A stretch of 7,536 nt of DNA, from NCBI GenBank assembly GCA_027064785.1, contig JAMOPE010000373.1:1-7536 (forward strand), given 5' to 3'. A program made the position numbers and the translations under genes. The notes under the pieces were generated by a model. It saw only the letters and a list, made by a program, of their open reading frames with translations. It was not told where the DNA came from and did no database searches. Origin of the DNA: Geobacteraceae bacterium (GTDB lineage: Bacteria > Desulfobacterota > Desulfuromonadia > Desulfuromonadales > Geopsychrobacteraceae). Of this stretch, positions 1 to 5,989 are shown piece after piece (position 1 is the first letter of the stretch; each line of letters begins with the position of its first letter).

Positions 1-1330
1 GAAGGAGCTCCATTACGTCCTGCTTGATAACGGTCGCAGTGCACTGGCTGAATCAACCCAGTGTCGGGATGCCCTCAACTGTATCCGTTGCGGGGCCTGT
101 GCCAATGTCTGCCCCGTTTATCAGACGGTCGGTGGACATGTGTTCGGTCATATCTATATCGGTGCGATCGGGATTATCCTGACGGCTTTTTATCATGGCC
201 TCGATAACGCAGCAGAGTTGGTCAAGGCGTGTATCGGCTGTCGCTCATGCGTCTCGGTGTGTGCCAGTAATATCGATCTGGAAGAGATTATTTTTCATCT
301 GCGCGAAACGGTCGGTGATGAAGAGGGGATCGGTGCTGGAAAAGCACTGGTGTTCCGTAAGGTGATGCAGAATCGGAAACTTTTCCATACCATGATCAAG
401 GCGGCGAGCATGCTGCAGAAACCGGTGACCCGGGGTGAGCGGACTATCCGTCATCTGCCACTCTTCTTTTCGCCATTGACCGAGTGGCGGACTCTGCCCG
501 CAGTTGCCGATAAAGCATTGCGTGATTCTTTTTCCCGGAAACCGCAACAGGTTGACAAACCCCGCTACCGGGTTGCTCTATTCGGTGGTTGTGCCAACGA
601 TTTCCTATACCCAGAGTTGGGACTCGACCTGATTGAAGTGATGAATGCTCTTGATGTCGAGGTCTTCTATCCGCTGGAACAGAACTGCTGCGGTATTCCG
701 GCAAGTTATTCAGGAGACAGGGAGACGGCGGTCGAACTGGCAAAGCAGAATATTGATGCGCTACTGGCGGGGAATCCCGATTATGTCCTGACGACCTGTC
801 CCACCTGCGCGATGGCGTTGAAACAGAATTTTGTCGAATATCTCAAAGATAACCCCGCCTGGGCAGATCGGGCAGAACAATTATCGAAGAAAACAGTTGA
901 TGCTGCAACTTTTGTTCTGAACCATCTTGATGGTGCCGACATGTTTGCTAATCTGGCACAGAGTGAAAAAATCACCTATCATGATTCCTGTCATCTGAAA
1001 CGGGGAATGGGGGTCTGGCAGGAACCACGTCAGCTGATTGAAAAGTCGGGCCACACTTTGGTTGAAATGGCCCATTCTGACCGCTGTTGTGGTTTTGGCG
1101 GGTCGTACTCGCTGACCAGCCATCCCGATATTTCAAAGAAAATTCTCGAAAACAAGATTGCTGATATTAAGACCTCCGGGGCCAGTTGTGTCGCGATGGA
1201 TTGCCCCGGCTGTATGATGCAGATCCGCGGCGGGCTGGAAAAAGCGGATGAATCAGTCCGGGTCAGTCATACCATTGAACTGCTGGCAGAAGTGCTTAGG
1301 AATAAACCTGAGGAACAGGAGAAACGTTGA
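1..1330 (+). CDS. Fused LutB/LldF-LutA/LldE iron-sulfur subunit of L-lactate oxidation complex (5' partial)
   Basis: The reading frame is open from base 2 and enters from outside the window; 442 residues are visible, ending at TGA 1328-1330. Near the visible N-terminus are two ferredoxin-like 4Fe-4S motifs: C27-X2-C30-X2-C33-X3-C37-P, and C77-X2-C80-X2-C83-X3-C87 with Ala in place of the usual Pro. The segment between them, GGHVFGHIYIGAIG, is typical of LutB/LldF. The C-terminal half carries two CCG (cysteine-rich) modules like those of LutA/LldE: C197, CCG at 229-231, CPTC at 266-269; then C330, CCG at 362-364, CPGC at 401-404. Proteins of this fused kind are known in Desulfovibrio lactate loci. 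By family knowledge they pass electrons during L-lactate to pyruvate oxidation, normally with a LutC/LldG (LUD domain) partner. No partner is visible here, so the other genes should lie upstream. A related CCG oxidoreductase with a different substrate cannot be excluded. Confidence 0.88.
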   Translation, partial: KELHYVLLDNGRSALAESTQCRDALNCIRCGACANVCPVYQTVGGHVFGHIYIGAIGIILTAFYHGLDNAAELVKACIGCRSCVSVCASNIDLEEIIFHLRETVGDEEGIGAGKALVFRKVMQNRKLFHTMIKAASMLQKPVTRGERTIRHLPLFFSPLTEWRTLPAVADKALRDSFSRKPQQVDKPRYRVALFGGCANDFLYPELGLDLIEVMNALDVEVFYPLEQNCCGIPASYSGDRETAVELAKQNIDALLAGNPDYVLTTCPTCAMALKQNFVEYLKDNPAWADRAEQLSKKTVDAATFVLNHLDGADMFANLAQSEKITYHDSCHLKRGMGVWQEPRQLIEKSGHTLVEMAHSDRCCGFGGSYSLTSHPDISKKILENKIADIKTSGASCVAMDCPGCMMQIRGGLEKADESVRVSHTIELLAEVLRNKPEEQEKR

Positions 1331-1432
1331 CAGGTATGGATTGTCCGACCAGAATTAATTATGCTATGCAGGACAGGAGTCATCGAGAAACTTTTTAGCA
1401 AAGGAAATCAATAGCAACGATAAGGAGCAGTC

Positions 1433-1864
1433 ATGAAAAATTTACAAATTGTCTGTCTTCAATGTGAGGCTATCAACCGTGTTCCTGAAACCCGTCTTGT
1501 TGCCCACCCAAAATGCGGGAAGTGCGGACAACCACTTTTTAACGGTCAACCGGTTGAGTTGTCGCAAGCGAATTTTCACCGGAATCTACAAAAAAATGAT
1601 ATTCCGTTGCTGGTCGATTTTTGGGCTCCGTGGTGTGGTCCGTGTAAAATGATGGCCCCCGCTTTTTCTGAAGCGGCAACGTTGCTTGAGCCCCATGTCC
1701 GGCTGGCAAAAGTCGATACCGAGGCGGAACCACAACTCGGTGCGCAGCTGAATATTCGTTCTATTCCAACAATGGTTCTGTTTCGGAGCGGGCAGGAGGT
1801 TGCGCGGCAGTCAGGGGCAATGTCGAGTGCTGCTATCATCCAGTGGGTCAATGGCCAGCTGTAA
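1433..1864 (+). CDS. trxC: Thioredoxin 2 (zinc-ribbon thioredoxin)
   Basis: This 143-residue protein matches the size and plan of TrxC (E. coli about 139 residues). An N-terminal zinc ribbon has two CXXC pairs, C8/C11 and C28/C31. A thioredoxin fold follows, with the canonical active site WCGPC at residues 67-71 after VDFWAP, and the cis-proline in RSIPT at residue 112. It is a cytoplasmic dithiol-disulfide reductase; in this family the zinc site tunes redox behaviour under oxidative stress. The start at ATG 1433 is fixed by the strong Shine-Dalgarno TAAGGAG (1421-1427). The stop lies 17 bp before the first permease gene, so trxC probably heads a three-gene unit with both half-permeases. I infer that it reduces a thiol or substrate linked to those transporters, but it could equally be a general thioredoxin. 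Confidence 0.9.
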   Translation: MKNLQIVCLQCEAINRVPETRLVAHPKCGKCGQPLFNGQPVELSQANFHRNLQKNDIPLLVDFWAPWCGPCKMMAPAFSEAATLLEPHVRLAKVDTEAEPQLGAQLNIRSIPTMVLFRSGQEVARQSGAMSSAAIIQWVNGQL

Positions 1865-1870
1865 AGAGGG
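1865..1870 (+). promoter_or_regulatory. Ribosome binding site for first half-permease
   Basis: AGAGGG lies 11 bases before ATG 1882, directly after the trxC stop. The spacing is a little long. It still favours ATG 1882 over the in-frame ATG 1843, which lies inside trxC and has no purine-rich site before it. Confidence 0.5.
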
Positions 1871-1881
1871 TCTTTTTTTAC

Positions 1882-2334
1882 ATGAAGAACCGATCTGAAC
1901 AGAAGAAATCGACAGCTTTCTCAGCAAGTCTGCGTAAAACCGGAAAGATGCTTCTTCGGGTTTTCCCTAATATTTTTGCAGTTGTCCTCTTATCCGGGTT
2001 AATCATGGAATTTGTTCCTATGGATCGATTGTCGACGTTTCTGGGGGGCGGATTTTTTACTGATGGACTGATTGGAGCAGGGATTGGTTCTATCTCTATT
2101 GGTAACCCTCTGGTCAGTTATGTTCTGGGTGGCGAGCTTCTGGACCAGGGCATCAGCCTGATGGCGGTGACGGCATTGCTGGTCAGTTGGGTGACGGTGG
2201 GAAGTATTCAACTTCCGGCAGAAATACAGACTTTTGGCTCCCGTTTTGCCTTGTTGCGCAATGGAATTTCGTTTGTTTTTGCTATGCTCATTGCGTTTCT
2301 GGTTCTTGTGACCATGCAGTTTCTGGCGAGTTAG
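1882..2334 (+). CDS. Small permease, first half of a split PF03773/ArsP-like pair
   Basis: This is a 150-residue integral membrane protein. After a basic N-terminus it has hydrophobic segments at about residues 26-45, 60-83 (glycine-rich, possibly re-entrant), 91-110 and 127-148. The central motif GSISIGNPLVSYVLGGELLDQG followed by SIQLPAE resembles one repeat of the two-repeat predicted permeases (PF03773, which includes the organoarsenical exporter ArsP). Those are about 300 residues or more, so this protein is half size. The next gene encodes a similar half, with matching spacing of IG-I, G-P, Y, G and QLP residues. I infer that the two form one heteromeric permease. The substrate is unknown, and no cysteine is present to support an arsenic role. 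The start at 1882 is chosen over ATG 1843; the longer form would add 13 residues overlapping trxC. Confidence 0.75.
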   Translation: MKNRSEQKKSTAFSASLRKTGKMLLRVFPNIFAVVLLSGLIMEFVPMDRLSTFLGGGFFTDGLIGAGIGSISIGNPLVSYVLGGELLDQGISLMAVTALLVSWVTVGSIQLPAEIQTFGSRFALLRNGISFVFAMLIAFLVLVTMQFLAS

Positions 2335-2339
2335 AGCTG

Positions 2340-2867
2340 ATGAATAAACCTGACATAAAACAGACATCGAGCAAAAATGAATCAGTATGGGGAGTTTACC
2401 TGTTTCTATTGCTGGTTATTTTTATCTATCTGCTGCTTTTTCTGTTCGACCCAGCCAGAACCGGGGCCGCTTTGCAATTCAGTTTGAGCATGCTGAAAAA
2501 GCTCTTGCCGATTTTGGCTTTGGTCAGTTGTTTTATTTTTCTGAATAATCTGCTGGTTAAACCGAGCTGGGTGAAGAATCATGTTGGTGAGGGTTCGGGG
2601 TGGAAAGGTGTCTTCATTGCTGTTATCGGTGGGATCTTGTCAATGGGACCGATTTATGTCTGGTACGGAGTTCTGCACGACCTCCAGAAGAAGGGGATGC
2701 GAACTTCTCTGGTTGCATCGTTTCTTTACGCTCGGAGTGTCAAACCTCAACTTCTGCCTTTGATGGTTTATTATTTCGGTTGGGTGTATGCGCTGGTTCT
2801 GGTTGTTTATCTGATTATTTTTTCTGTTCTGAATGGTTTTGTGACTGAGCGGCTGATGAGACATTAA
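2340..2867 (+). CDS. Small permease, second half of a split PF03773/ArsP-like pair
   Basis: This 175-residue membrane protein has hydrophobic segments at about residues 18-36, 53-72, 88-108, 122-133 and 142-168. The motif GGILSMGPIYVWYGVL, then SLVASFLYARSVKPQLLP, parallels the core of the preceding protein: glycine-rich turn, proline, tyrosine, a G-rich loop, a hydrophobic helix and QLP. This supports descent of both from the two halves of one permease. The frame is open well upstream (back to 2187), but ATG 2340 is preferred because it lies 5 bp after the previous stop, typical of translational coupling, and gives a polar N-terminus before the first membrane segment. There is no strong Shine-Dalgarno, only weak GGCGAG at 2325-2330. 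A single Cys (residue 64) is present. The substrate is unknown; the neighbouring trxC suggests a redox link. Confidence 0.75.
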   Translation: MNKPDIKQTSSKNESVWGVYLFLLLVIFIYLLLFLFDPARTGAALQFSLSMLKKLLPILALVSCFIFLNNLLVKPSWVKNHVGEGSGWKGVFIAVIGGILSMGPIYVWYGVLHDLQKKGMRTSLVASFLYARSVKPQLLPLMVYYFGWVYALVLVVYLIIFSVLNGFVTERLMRH

Positions 2868-2870
2868 TTT

Positions 2871-2908
2871 TTCGGGAACGATCATTGTTGTAAATGACCG
2901 TTCCCGAA
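2871..2908. terminator. Hairpin between convergent genes, likely bidirectional terminator
   Basis: Arms 2871-2885 and 2894-2908 pair over 15 bp with one A-C mismatch around an 8-nt loop. It starts 3 bp after the permease stop and ends 15 bp before the stop of the convergent DJ-1 gene. A T-run follows on the + strand only after a gap (2920-2925). On the minus strand the bases after the hairpin are A-rich. It is therefore an imperfect intrinsic terminator, and its place between convergent genes is the main support. Confidence 0.6.
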
Positions 2909-2923
2909 CCATTTCAATTGTTT

Positions 2924-3511
2924 TTAAGGTTCGATTTTTGTTCCCAGAACCTCCAAAAACTTTCGAATCCATTCCGGATGGGCCGGCCAGGCCGGTGCTG
3001 AGACCAGATTACCATCGATATGGGCATCACTGAATGTCTCATTGTTTGCCAGCCACGTTCCACCCGCCTGTTCTACATCAGGACCGACAGCTGGATAAGC
3101 GGAACATGATTTTCCAGCAATAACTCCTGCTGCTGCAAGGATTTGTGGTCCGTGGCAGATGGCGGCAACCGGTTTGTTGGCAGCAAAGAAATCGCGGGTC
3201 AGTTCGAGAACGCCTGGATTAAGACGTAAATACTCTGGAGCTCGTCCACCGGGGATAATCAATGCATCGTAGTCAGCGGCACGAACAGCTGAAAAATCGG
3301 CATTGATCTGGAAATTGTGTCCGGGTTTTTCACTGTAGGTCTGGTCACCCTCAAAATCGTGGATCGCTGTTTTGACGGTATCTCCCGGTTTTTTGTCAGG
3401 GCAGACTGCATCGACCTGATGACCGACCATCGTCAACATCTGAAATGGAACCATCGCTTCGTAATCTTCAACAAAATCTCCAACCAGCATCAGTATCTTT
3501 TTCTGTGCCAT
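2924..3511 (-). CDS. DJ-1/PfpI superfamily protein, plant DJ-1D-like
   Basis: This 195-residue protein has the DJ-1/PfpI glutamine-amidotransferase-like fold. The nucleophile elbow is AICHG with Cys119-His120, and an acidic site at Glu15-Asp16-Tyr17-Glu18 matches the glutamate that supports the catalytic cysteine. The stretches [30 protein letters not shown] and [11 protein letters not shown] closely resemble the repeats of Arabidopsis DJ-1D rather than short PfpI/YhbO proteins. Members of that plant group have reported glyoxalase (methylglyoxal to lactate) activity, and others are linked to stress protection. The role here is inferred: cytosolic detoxification of dicarbonyls or repair of glycation. 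The start is fixed by a perfect AGGAGG. It has its own promoter after the hemolysin III gene and ends convergent to the permeases. Confidence 0.88.
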   Translation of the reverse strand: MAQKKILMLVGDFVEDYEAMVPFQMLTMVGHQVDAVCPDKKPGDTVKTAIHDFEGDQTYSEKPGHNFQINADFSAVRAADYDALIIPGGRAPEYLRLNPGVLELTRDFFAANKPVAAICHGPQILAAAGVIAGKSCSAYPAVGPDVEQAGGTWLANNETFSDAHIDGNLVSAPAWPAHPEWIRKFLEVLGTKIEP

Positions 3512-3516
3512 ACCTG

Positions 3517-3522
3517 CCTCCT
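3517..3522 (-). promoter_or_regulatory. Ribosome binding site of DJ-1 gene
   Basis: A perfect AGGAGG on the minus strand lies 5 bases before ATG (3511-3509). It settles the start and predicts efficient translation. Confidence 0.85.
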
Positions 3523-3560
3523 GAAATTGAAAGAGCTGAAAATATCGGTACTGTCCATCA

Positions 3561-3588
3561 ATTGTATAAACAGAACGGGAAATGTCAA
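3561..3588 (-). promoter_or_regulatory. Sigma70-type promoter for DJ-1 gene
   Basis: On the minus strand TTGACA (3588-3583) is followed after 16 bp by TACAAT (3566-3561), a match of 6/6 and 5/6 to the sigma70 boxes. The predicted start near 3554 leaves a leader of about 43 nt. It lies within the 80-bp gap after the hemolysin III stop, so the DJ-1 gene can be transcribed by itself even if hemolysin III transcripts read through. Confidence 0.7.
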
Positions 3589-3591
3589 AGG

Positions 3592-4245
3592 TCAGGCTGG
3601 AATGACGTAAAATAATATCGCAAAAAAGTGGAAGATACTTCCCGCCATGACAAACAGATGCCAGATCGCATGACTGTAAGGAAGTTTTTCCCAGACGTAA
3701 AAAACGACCCCGGCGGTGTAGGCGAGTCCGCCGAGAATAAGTAATTCCATCCCTCCTTTGTCAAGGACTGCCAGCATCGGCTTGATTGCGATAACTACAA
3801 TCCATCCCATCGTCAGGTAAAACCCGAGGGAGACTCCGGGGAGCCGGCCAAACGAAGTTGTTTTTAGAACAATTCCAAGCAGGGCAATCCCCCAGATCGT
3901 TCCGAACAGTGACCATCCCCATGGACCACGTAGACTGACCAGCATGAACGGTGTGTAGGTTCCGGCGATCAACAGGTAAATTGCCGAGTGATCGAAGGTG
4001 CGGAGTAGCCCTCTGAGGCTTGGCTGTGGAATGCTGTGATAGAGAGTTGATGCGGTATAAAGTAAAATCAGGGTAACGCCGTAAATAGTGCAACTGACAA
4101 TATGCCAGGCATCGCCCCGGGTTGTGGCAAAGCTGATCAAAACAGCCAGCCCGGCAATGGAAAGCAATGCACCGATTCCGTGGGTGATACTATTGGCGAT
4201 TTCTTCACGATATGTGTATTCCGTTGATTCTGCCCATTCTGACAT
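3592..4245 (-). CDS. Hemolysin III / PAQR family membrane protein (YqfA-like)
   Basis: This 217-residue, seven-segment membrane protein is close to the length of E. coli YqfA (219). Family landmarks are in order: NSITHG near residues 18-23, S66-X3-H70 (STLYH), D85-H86 in [17 protein letters not shown], and the C-terminal H192-X3-H196 (HAIWH). The Ser/His/Asp plus HXXXH set is the metal site of the PAQR superfamily. Bacterial members have no firmly settled function, and 'hemolysin' is a historical name; links to membrane lipid or fatty-acid homeostasis have been proposed. The start at 4245 is set by AGGAG seven bases upstream. The frame continues open to 4449, but the extra 68 residues look unlike the family. 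No terminator is seen before the downstream DJ-1 gene, so partial co-transcription is possible. Confidence 0.88.
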   Translation of the reverse strand: MSEWAESTEYTYREEIANSITHGIGALLSIAGLAVLISFATTRGDAWHIVSCTIYGVTLILLYTASTLYHSIPQPSLRGLLRTFDHSAIYLLIAGTYTPFMLVSLRGPWGWSLFGTIWGIALLGIVLKTTSFGRLPGVSLGFYLTMGWIVVIAIKPMLAVLDKGGMELLILGGLAYTAGVVFYVWEKLPYSHAIWHLFVMAGSIFHFFAILFYVIPA

Positions 4246-4252
4246 GGTGGTG

Positions 4253-4257
4253 CTCCT
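4253..4257 (-). promoter_or_regulatory. Ribosome binding site deciding hemolysin III start
   Basis: AGGAG on the minus strand lies 7 bases before ATG 4245-4243. It selects this start over the upstream in-frame ATG at 4449-4447. Confidence 0.75.
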
Positions 4258-4308
4258 GTAACATTTTAAAAGAGTGATCTGTTGGTTTTGTTGATGAAAA
4301 CAAAAACT

Positions 4309-4314
4309 ATTATG
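4309..4314 (-). promoter_or_regulatory. Possible -10 box for hemolysin III gene
   Basis: CATAAT on the minus strand (5/6 match to TATAAT) lies about 65 bp before the hemolysin III start. No good -35 box is found at 16-18 bp, so this is a weak call. Confidence 0.3.
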
Positions 4315-4430
4315 CCACGAAAAATCGACTGGTGCCGAAAGAGGGGCTGCTTTTACGAAACTATTACCTGAATCAGATGGCAGAAAAAACAGATAAAAAT
4401 AAAGATAACAAAAAAAGTTATATTTTGTTG

Positions 4431-4459
4431 TTGACAATGATGACTTCATTGGTTATAGA
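4431..4459 (+). promoter_or_regulatory. Strong sigma70-type promoter for short RNA
   Basis: TTGACA (4431-4436, 6/6) is followed after 17 bp by TATAGA (4454-4459, followed by T; 4/6). The predicted start is about 4466. The nearest downstream signal is the intrinsic terminator at 4541-4577, not a protein start. Confidence 0.65.
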
Positions 4460-4469
4460 TAAGTCATCA
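4438..4469. promoter_or_regulatory. Inverted repeat flanking the -10 box (candidate operator)
   Basis: TGATGACTT (4438-4446) and AAGTCATCA (4461-4469) are perfect 9-bp inverted arms separated by 14 bp, and that spacer contains the -10 box. An outer pair, GTTGTTGA (4427-4434) with TCAACAAC (4467-4474), covers part of the -35 box and overlaps the right arm. A smaller repeat, AATGA (4436-4440) with TCATT (4446-4450), is nested inside. A dimeric regulator bound here would block RNA polymerase; the regulator is not identified. Confidence 0.5.
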
Positions 4470-4577
4470 ACAACTTGTTGTGGCAGGCAAGGCGTTGATG
4501 GTTAAGGTAAGTATTTTTCGACATACCTCTCAAAAGTGTTGCCCCGCGATCCCCCTCCTGATCGCGGGGCATTTTTT
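4466..4577 (+). ncRNA. Predicted ~110-nt structured RNA (small RNA or MFS leader), unknown family
   Basis: A strong promoter and a strong terminator define a short transcript with no good reading frame. Predicted folds are: a 5' stem CATCAAC/GTTGATG (4465-4471 with 4494-4500, its outermost pair depending on the exact start) closing a purine-rich loop with GGCAGGCAAGG; a short stem AGGTA/TACCT (4505-4509 with 4524-4528) with a U-rich loop; and the 11-bp terminator stem. I do not recognise any known RNA or riboswitch family; it does not fit the GEMM pattern common in related bacteria. It could be a free small RNA, or a leader whose terminator attenuates the MFS gene 70 bp further on. The ends are predicted, not measured. 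Confidence 0.5.
4541..4577 (+). terminator. Strong intrinsic terminator
   Basis: GCCCCGCGATC (4541-4551) and GATCGCGGGGC (4560-4570) form a perfect 11-bp GC-rich stem with loop CCCCTCCT, followed by ATTTTTT (4571-4577). It is oriented on the + strand. No protein gene ends upstream on this strand, which argues for a short RNA or an attenuator. Confidence 0.9.
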
Positions 4578-4596
4578 GTCACATCTCTCCTGCTTC

Positions 4597-4610
4597 GGGA
4601 GTATACTCCC
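4597..4610. promoter_or_regulatory. Perfect 14-bp palindrome over -10-like box before MFS gene
   Basis: GGGAGTATACTCCC is fully self-complementary and contains TATACT (4602-4607, 5/6 match to a -10 box), 40 bp before the MFS start. The only -35 candidate is GTCACA (4578-4583, 4/6, 18-bp spacing). The layout suggests a repressor operator at the MFS promoter; the same sequence in RNA would form a 5-bp hairpin. Confidence 0.45.
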
Positions 4611-4647
4611 ATCGTTTTGTATTTAATTTTCTCAAGAAGACTCAACT

Positions 4648-5871
4648 ATGGATAAATCACAGCGTAATTATTATGCTTTTCTCTGGCATGCTGCATTCTT
4701 TGCGTTAACGGCAGCCTTTACCGAGATCAATACAGTTTTGCCCTCTCTGGTAGTCAAAGTTGGTGGCGGGACATTTCTGATCGGACTGTTGACGGCAATT
4801 ATGGTGGGGACACCGATTATCGGTCAGTTGCTGTTTGCCAGTTATCTCCATCTGCGCCCACGTAAACGGGGCTTTTTGCTGCTGGGGGTTGGATTGCGGG
4901 TGACCGCTCTTGCCGTTGTCTCAGTTATCCTTTCATTCAGTGATGTCATTTCGTCACAGACCCTTATCGTCAGTGTTTTTGTCCTGATGTTTGTTTTTGC
5001 ACTGTCGGGGACCTTTGCCGGGGTGTCTTATACCGATATTCTGGGGAAGTCTCTCGCGGTTGAGCAGCGTGGTCGGTTCTTTGTGAACCGTCAAATTCTA
5101 ACCAGCAGCGCTTTCTTAATGACGGCCCCGGCATCACGCTGGATTCTCGGTCACTTTGTCTATCCCTATAATTATGTCTGGATGTTTGCACTAGCATCGG
5201 GACTGCTGTTTGTAGCGTCCTTTGGCTTCTGGGCTCTTGATGAACCCGAAATTCAACCGAGCCGTGAAGTTCATTCCTTCTTTAAAGTTTTGCAGGCGAT
5301 TCCGCAGCACTTGCGTCAAAATCCTTCTTTGCGTCGCTATATTATTCTGATTAATCTGACCGGTTTCGGATTGACACTGATGCCATTTTATATTGCTTTT
5401 GCCAGTCACCAGTATGGATTGAGCGGAGCACAGGTCGGAAATTATCTGATGGTCCAGATTGGCGGGATGATCCTGTCGAGTTTTTTCTGGGGGCGATTTG
5501 TCAAACGCTATGGTTTTGCGACGGTTGTACGGGGGTGCATTGTTTGCGGGACGCTATTGCCATTGCTGGTCCTTGCTCTTTCGGGAGTTCCGCTACCCAT
5601 TTTTCTCGGAGTTTTCTTTCTGATGGGGGTGGCGATCTCAGCGCGAAAAATTGCTTTTGACGGTTTGTTAATTGAGATTACAACAAATACCAATCGCGCT
5701 CTTCACAAAGGGATTGTCGGTGCGATGAGCCTAACGACGGCATTATTTCCGCTGGTTGCAGGTGGACTGATCCTGTGGATTGGTTACACTCCGGTCTTTG
5801 TGACGGTTTCCCTCCTCGTCAGCAGTGCCTGGTTTATTGTCCCCGGAATTACTGCGTCCACCGAGGTTTAG
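4648..5871 (+). CDS. MFS transporter, substrate unknown
   Basis: This 407-residue protein has about twelve hydrophobic segments in two six-helix halves, joined by a polar cytoplasmic loop near residues 197-228 (DEPEIQPSREVHSFFKV...RQNPSLRRY). A basic loop after helix 2 (LHLRPRKRG, residues 67-75) and its counterpart in the second half (GRFVKRYGFATVV, 282-294) match the positions of MFS motif A. The inner-membrane location is clear, but I see nothing that names the substrate; a drug or metabolite exporter is possible. The start at ATG 4648 has only a weak purine site (AAGAAGA, 4634-4640, 7 bases away). Upstream are a palindrome and a terminated RNA that may regulate it. No terminator is seen after the stop, so some read-through into gspA is possible. 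Confidence 0.8.
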   Translation: MDKSQRNYYAFLWHAAFFALTAAFTEINTVLPSLVVKVGGGTFLIGLLTAIMVGTPIIGQLLFASYLHLRPRKRGFLLLGVGLRVTALAVVSVILSFSDVISSQTLIVSVFVLMFVFALSGTFAGVSYTDILGKSLAVEQRGRFFVNRQILTSSAFLMTAPASRWILGHFVYPYNYVWMFALASGLLFVASFGFWALDEPEIQPSREVHSFFKVLQAIPQHLRQNPSLRRYIILINLTGFGLTLMPFYIAFASHQYGLSGAQVGNYLMVQIGGMILSSFFWGRFVKRYGFATVVRGCIVCGTLLPLLVLALSGVPLPIFLGVFFLMGVAISARKIAFDGLLIEITTNTNRALHKGIVGAMSLTTALFPLVAGGLILWIGYTPVFVTVSLLVSSAWFIVPGITASTEV

Positions 5872-5923
5872 GCTGACCGGGAGTGGTGATTTATGTTATA
5901 TCGATTGCTGTCTCTTCTGTTTC

Positions 5924-5939
5924 TGGAAGGGCCATCGCA
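5924..5939 (+). promoter_or_regulatory. Possible sigma54-type promoter before gspA
   Basis: TGGAAGGGCCATCGCA keeps the invariant GG and GC exactly 10 bp apart, with T, A, G and A also matching the sigma54 pattern TGGCACG-N4-TTGCA. The predicted start is about 40 bp before gspA. It is not a perfect match, and short motifs like this occur by chance. Confidence 0.3.
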
Positions 5940-5989
5940 GGTCAGTCGTTGAAAGTTTCATGTTGCCATCACGGAATCTGTAGAACTTT

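Larger units (their letters stand above)
4246..4647. other. 402-bp divergent intergenic region with regulatory and RNA signals
   Basis: No convincing protein gene lies here. The hemolysin III side (4246-4420) is A/T-rich and holds only its Shine-Dalgarno and a weak -10 box. The MFS side holds a strong promoter with an inverted repeat (4427-4474), a predicted short RNA ending in a strong terminator (about 4466-4577), and a palindrome with a -10-like box (4597-4610). Each is listed separately. Confidence 0.8.

Noticed and set aside
140..142. GTG as a start for the lactate-oxidation protein
   Set aside because: The frame is open upstream to base 2 and already encodes the first 4Fe-4S motif, so GTG 140 is an internal valine codon.
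1341..1370. TTGTCC and TATGCA (18-bp spacing) as a promoter for trxC
   Set aside because: Only 4/6 and 3/6 matches; a better TATGCT box at 1360 has a spacing of only 13 bp. A trxC promoter may exist in this gap but cannot be called.
1342..1375. TGTCC/GGACA inverted repeat after the lactate gene as a terminator
   Set aside because: The stem is only 5 bp with a 25-nt loop and there is no T-run, so it does not look like an intrinsic terminator.
1999..2367. 122-residue minus-strand frame opposite the first half-permease
   Set aside because: Its product is rich in Gln, Arg, Lys, Ser and His with no domain, as expected for an antisense shadow of a hydrophobic gene.
4246..4449. 68-residue upstream extension of the hemolysin III frame on the minus strand
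   Set aside because: The extra residues are low-complexity and unlike the family; AGGAG and family alignment both place the start at 4245.
4498..4629. Small + strand frame (MVKVSIFRHTSQ...) starting inside the short RNA
   Set aside because: It has no convincing ribosome site and reads straight through the strong terminator, so the region is better explained as RNA.
5872..5945. CTGACC/GGTCAG repeat after the MFS gene as a terminator
   Set aside because: The 6-bp arms are about 60 bp apart and no T-run follows.
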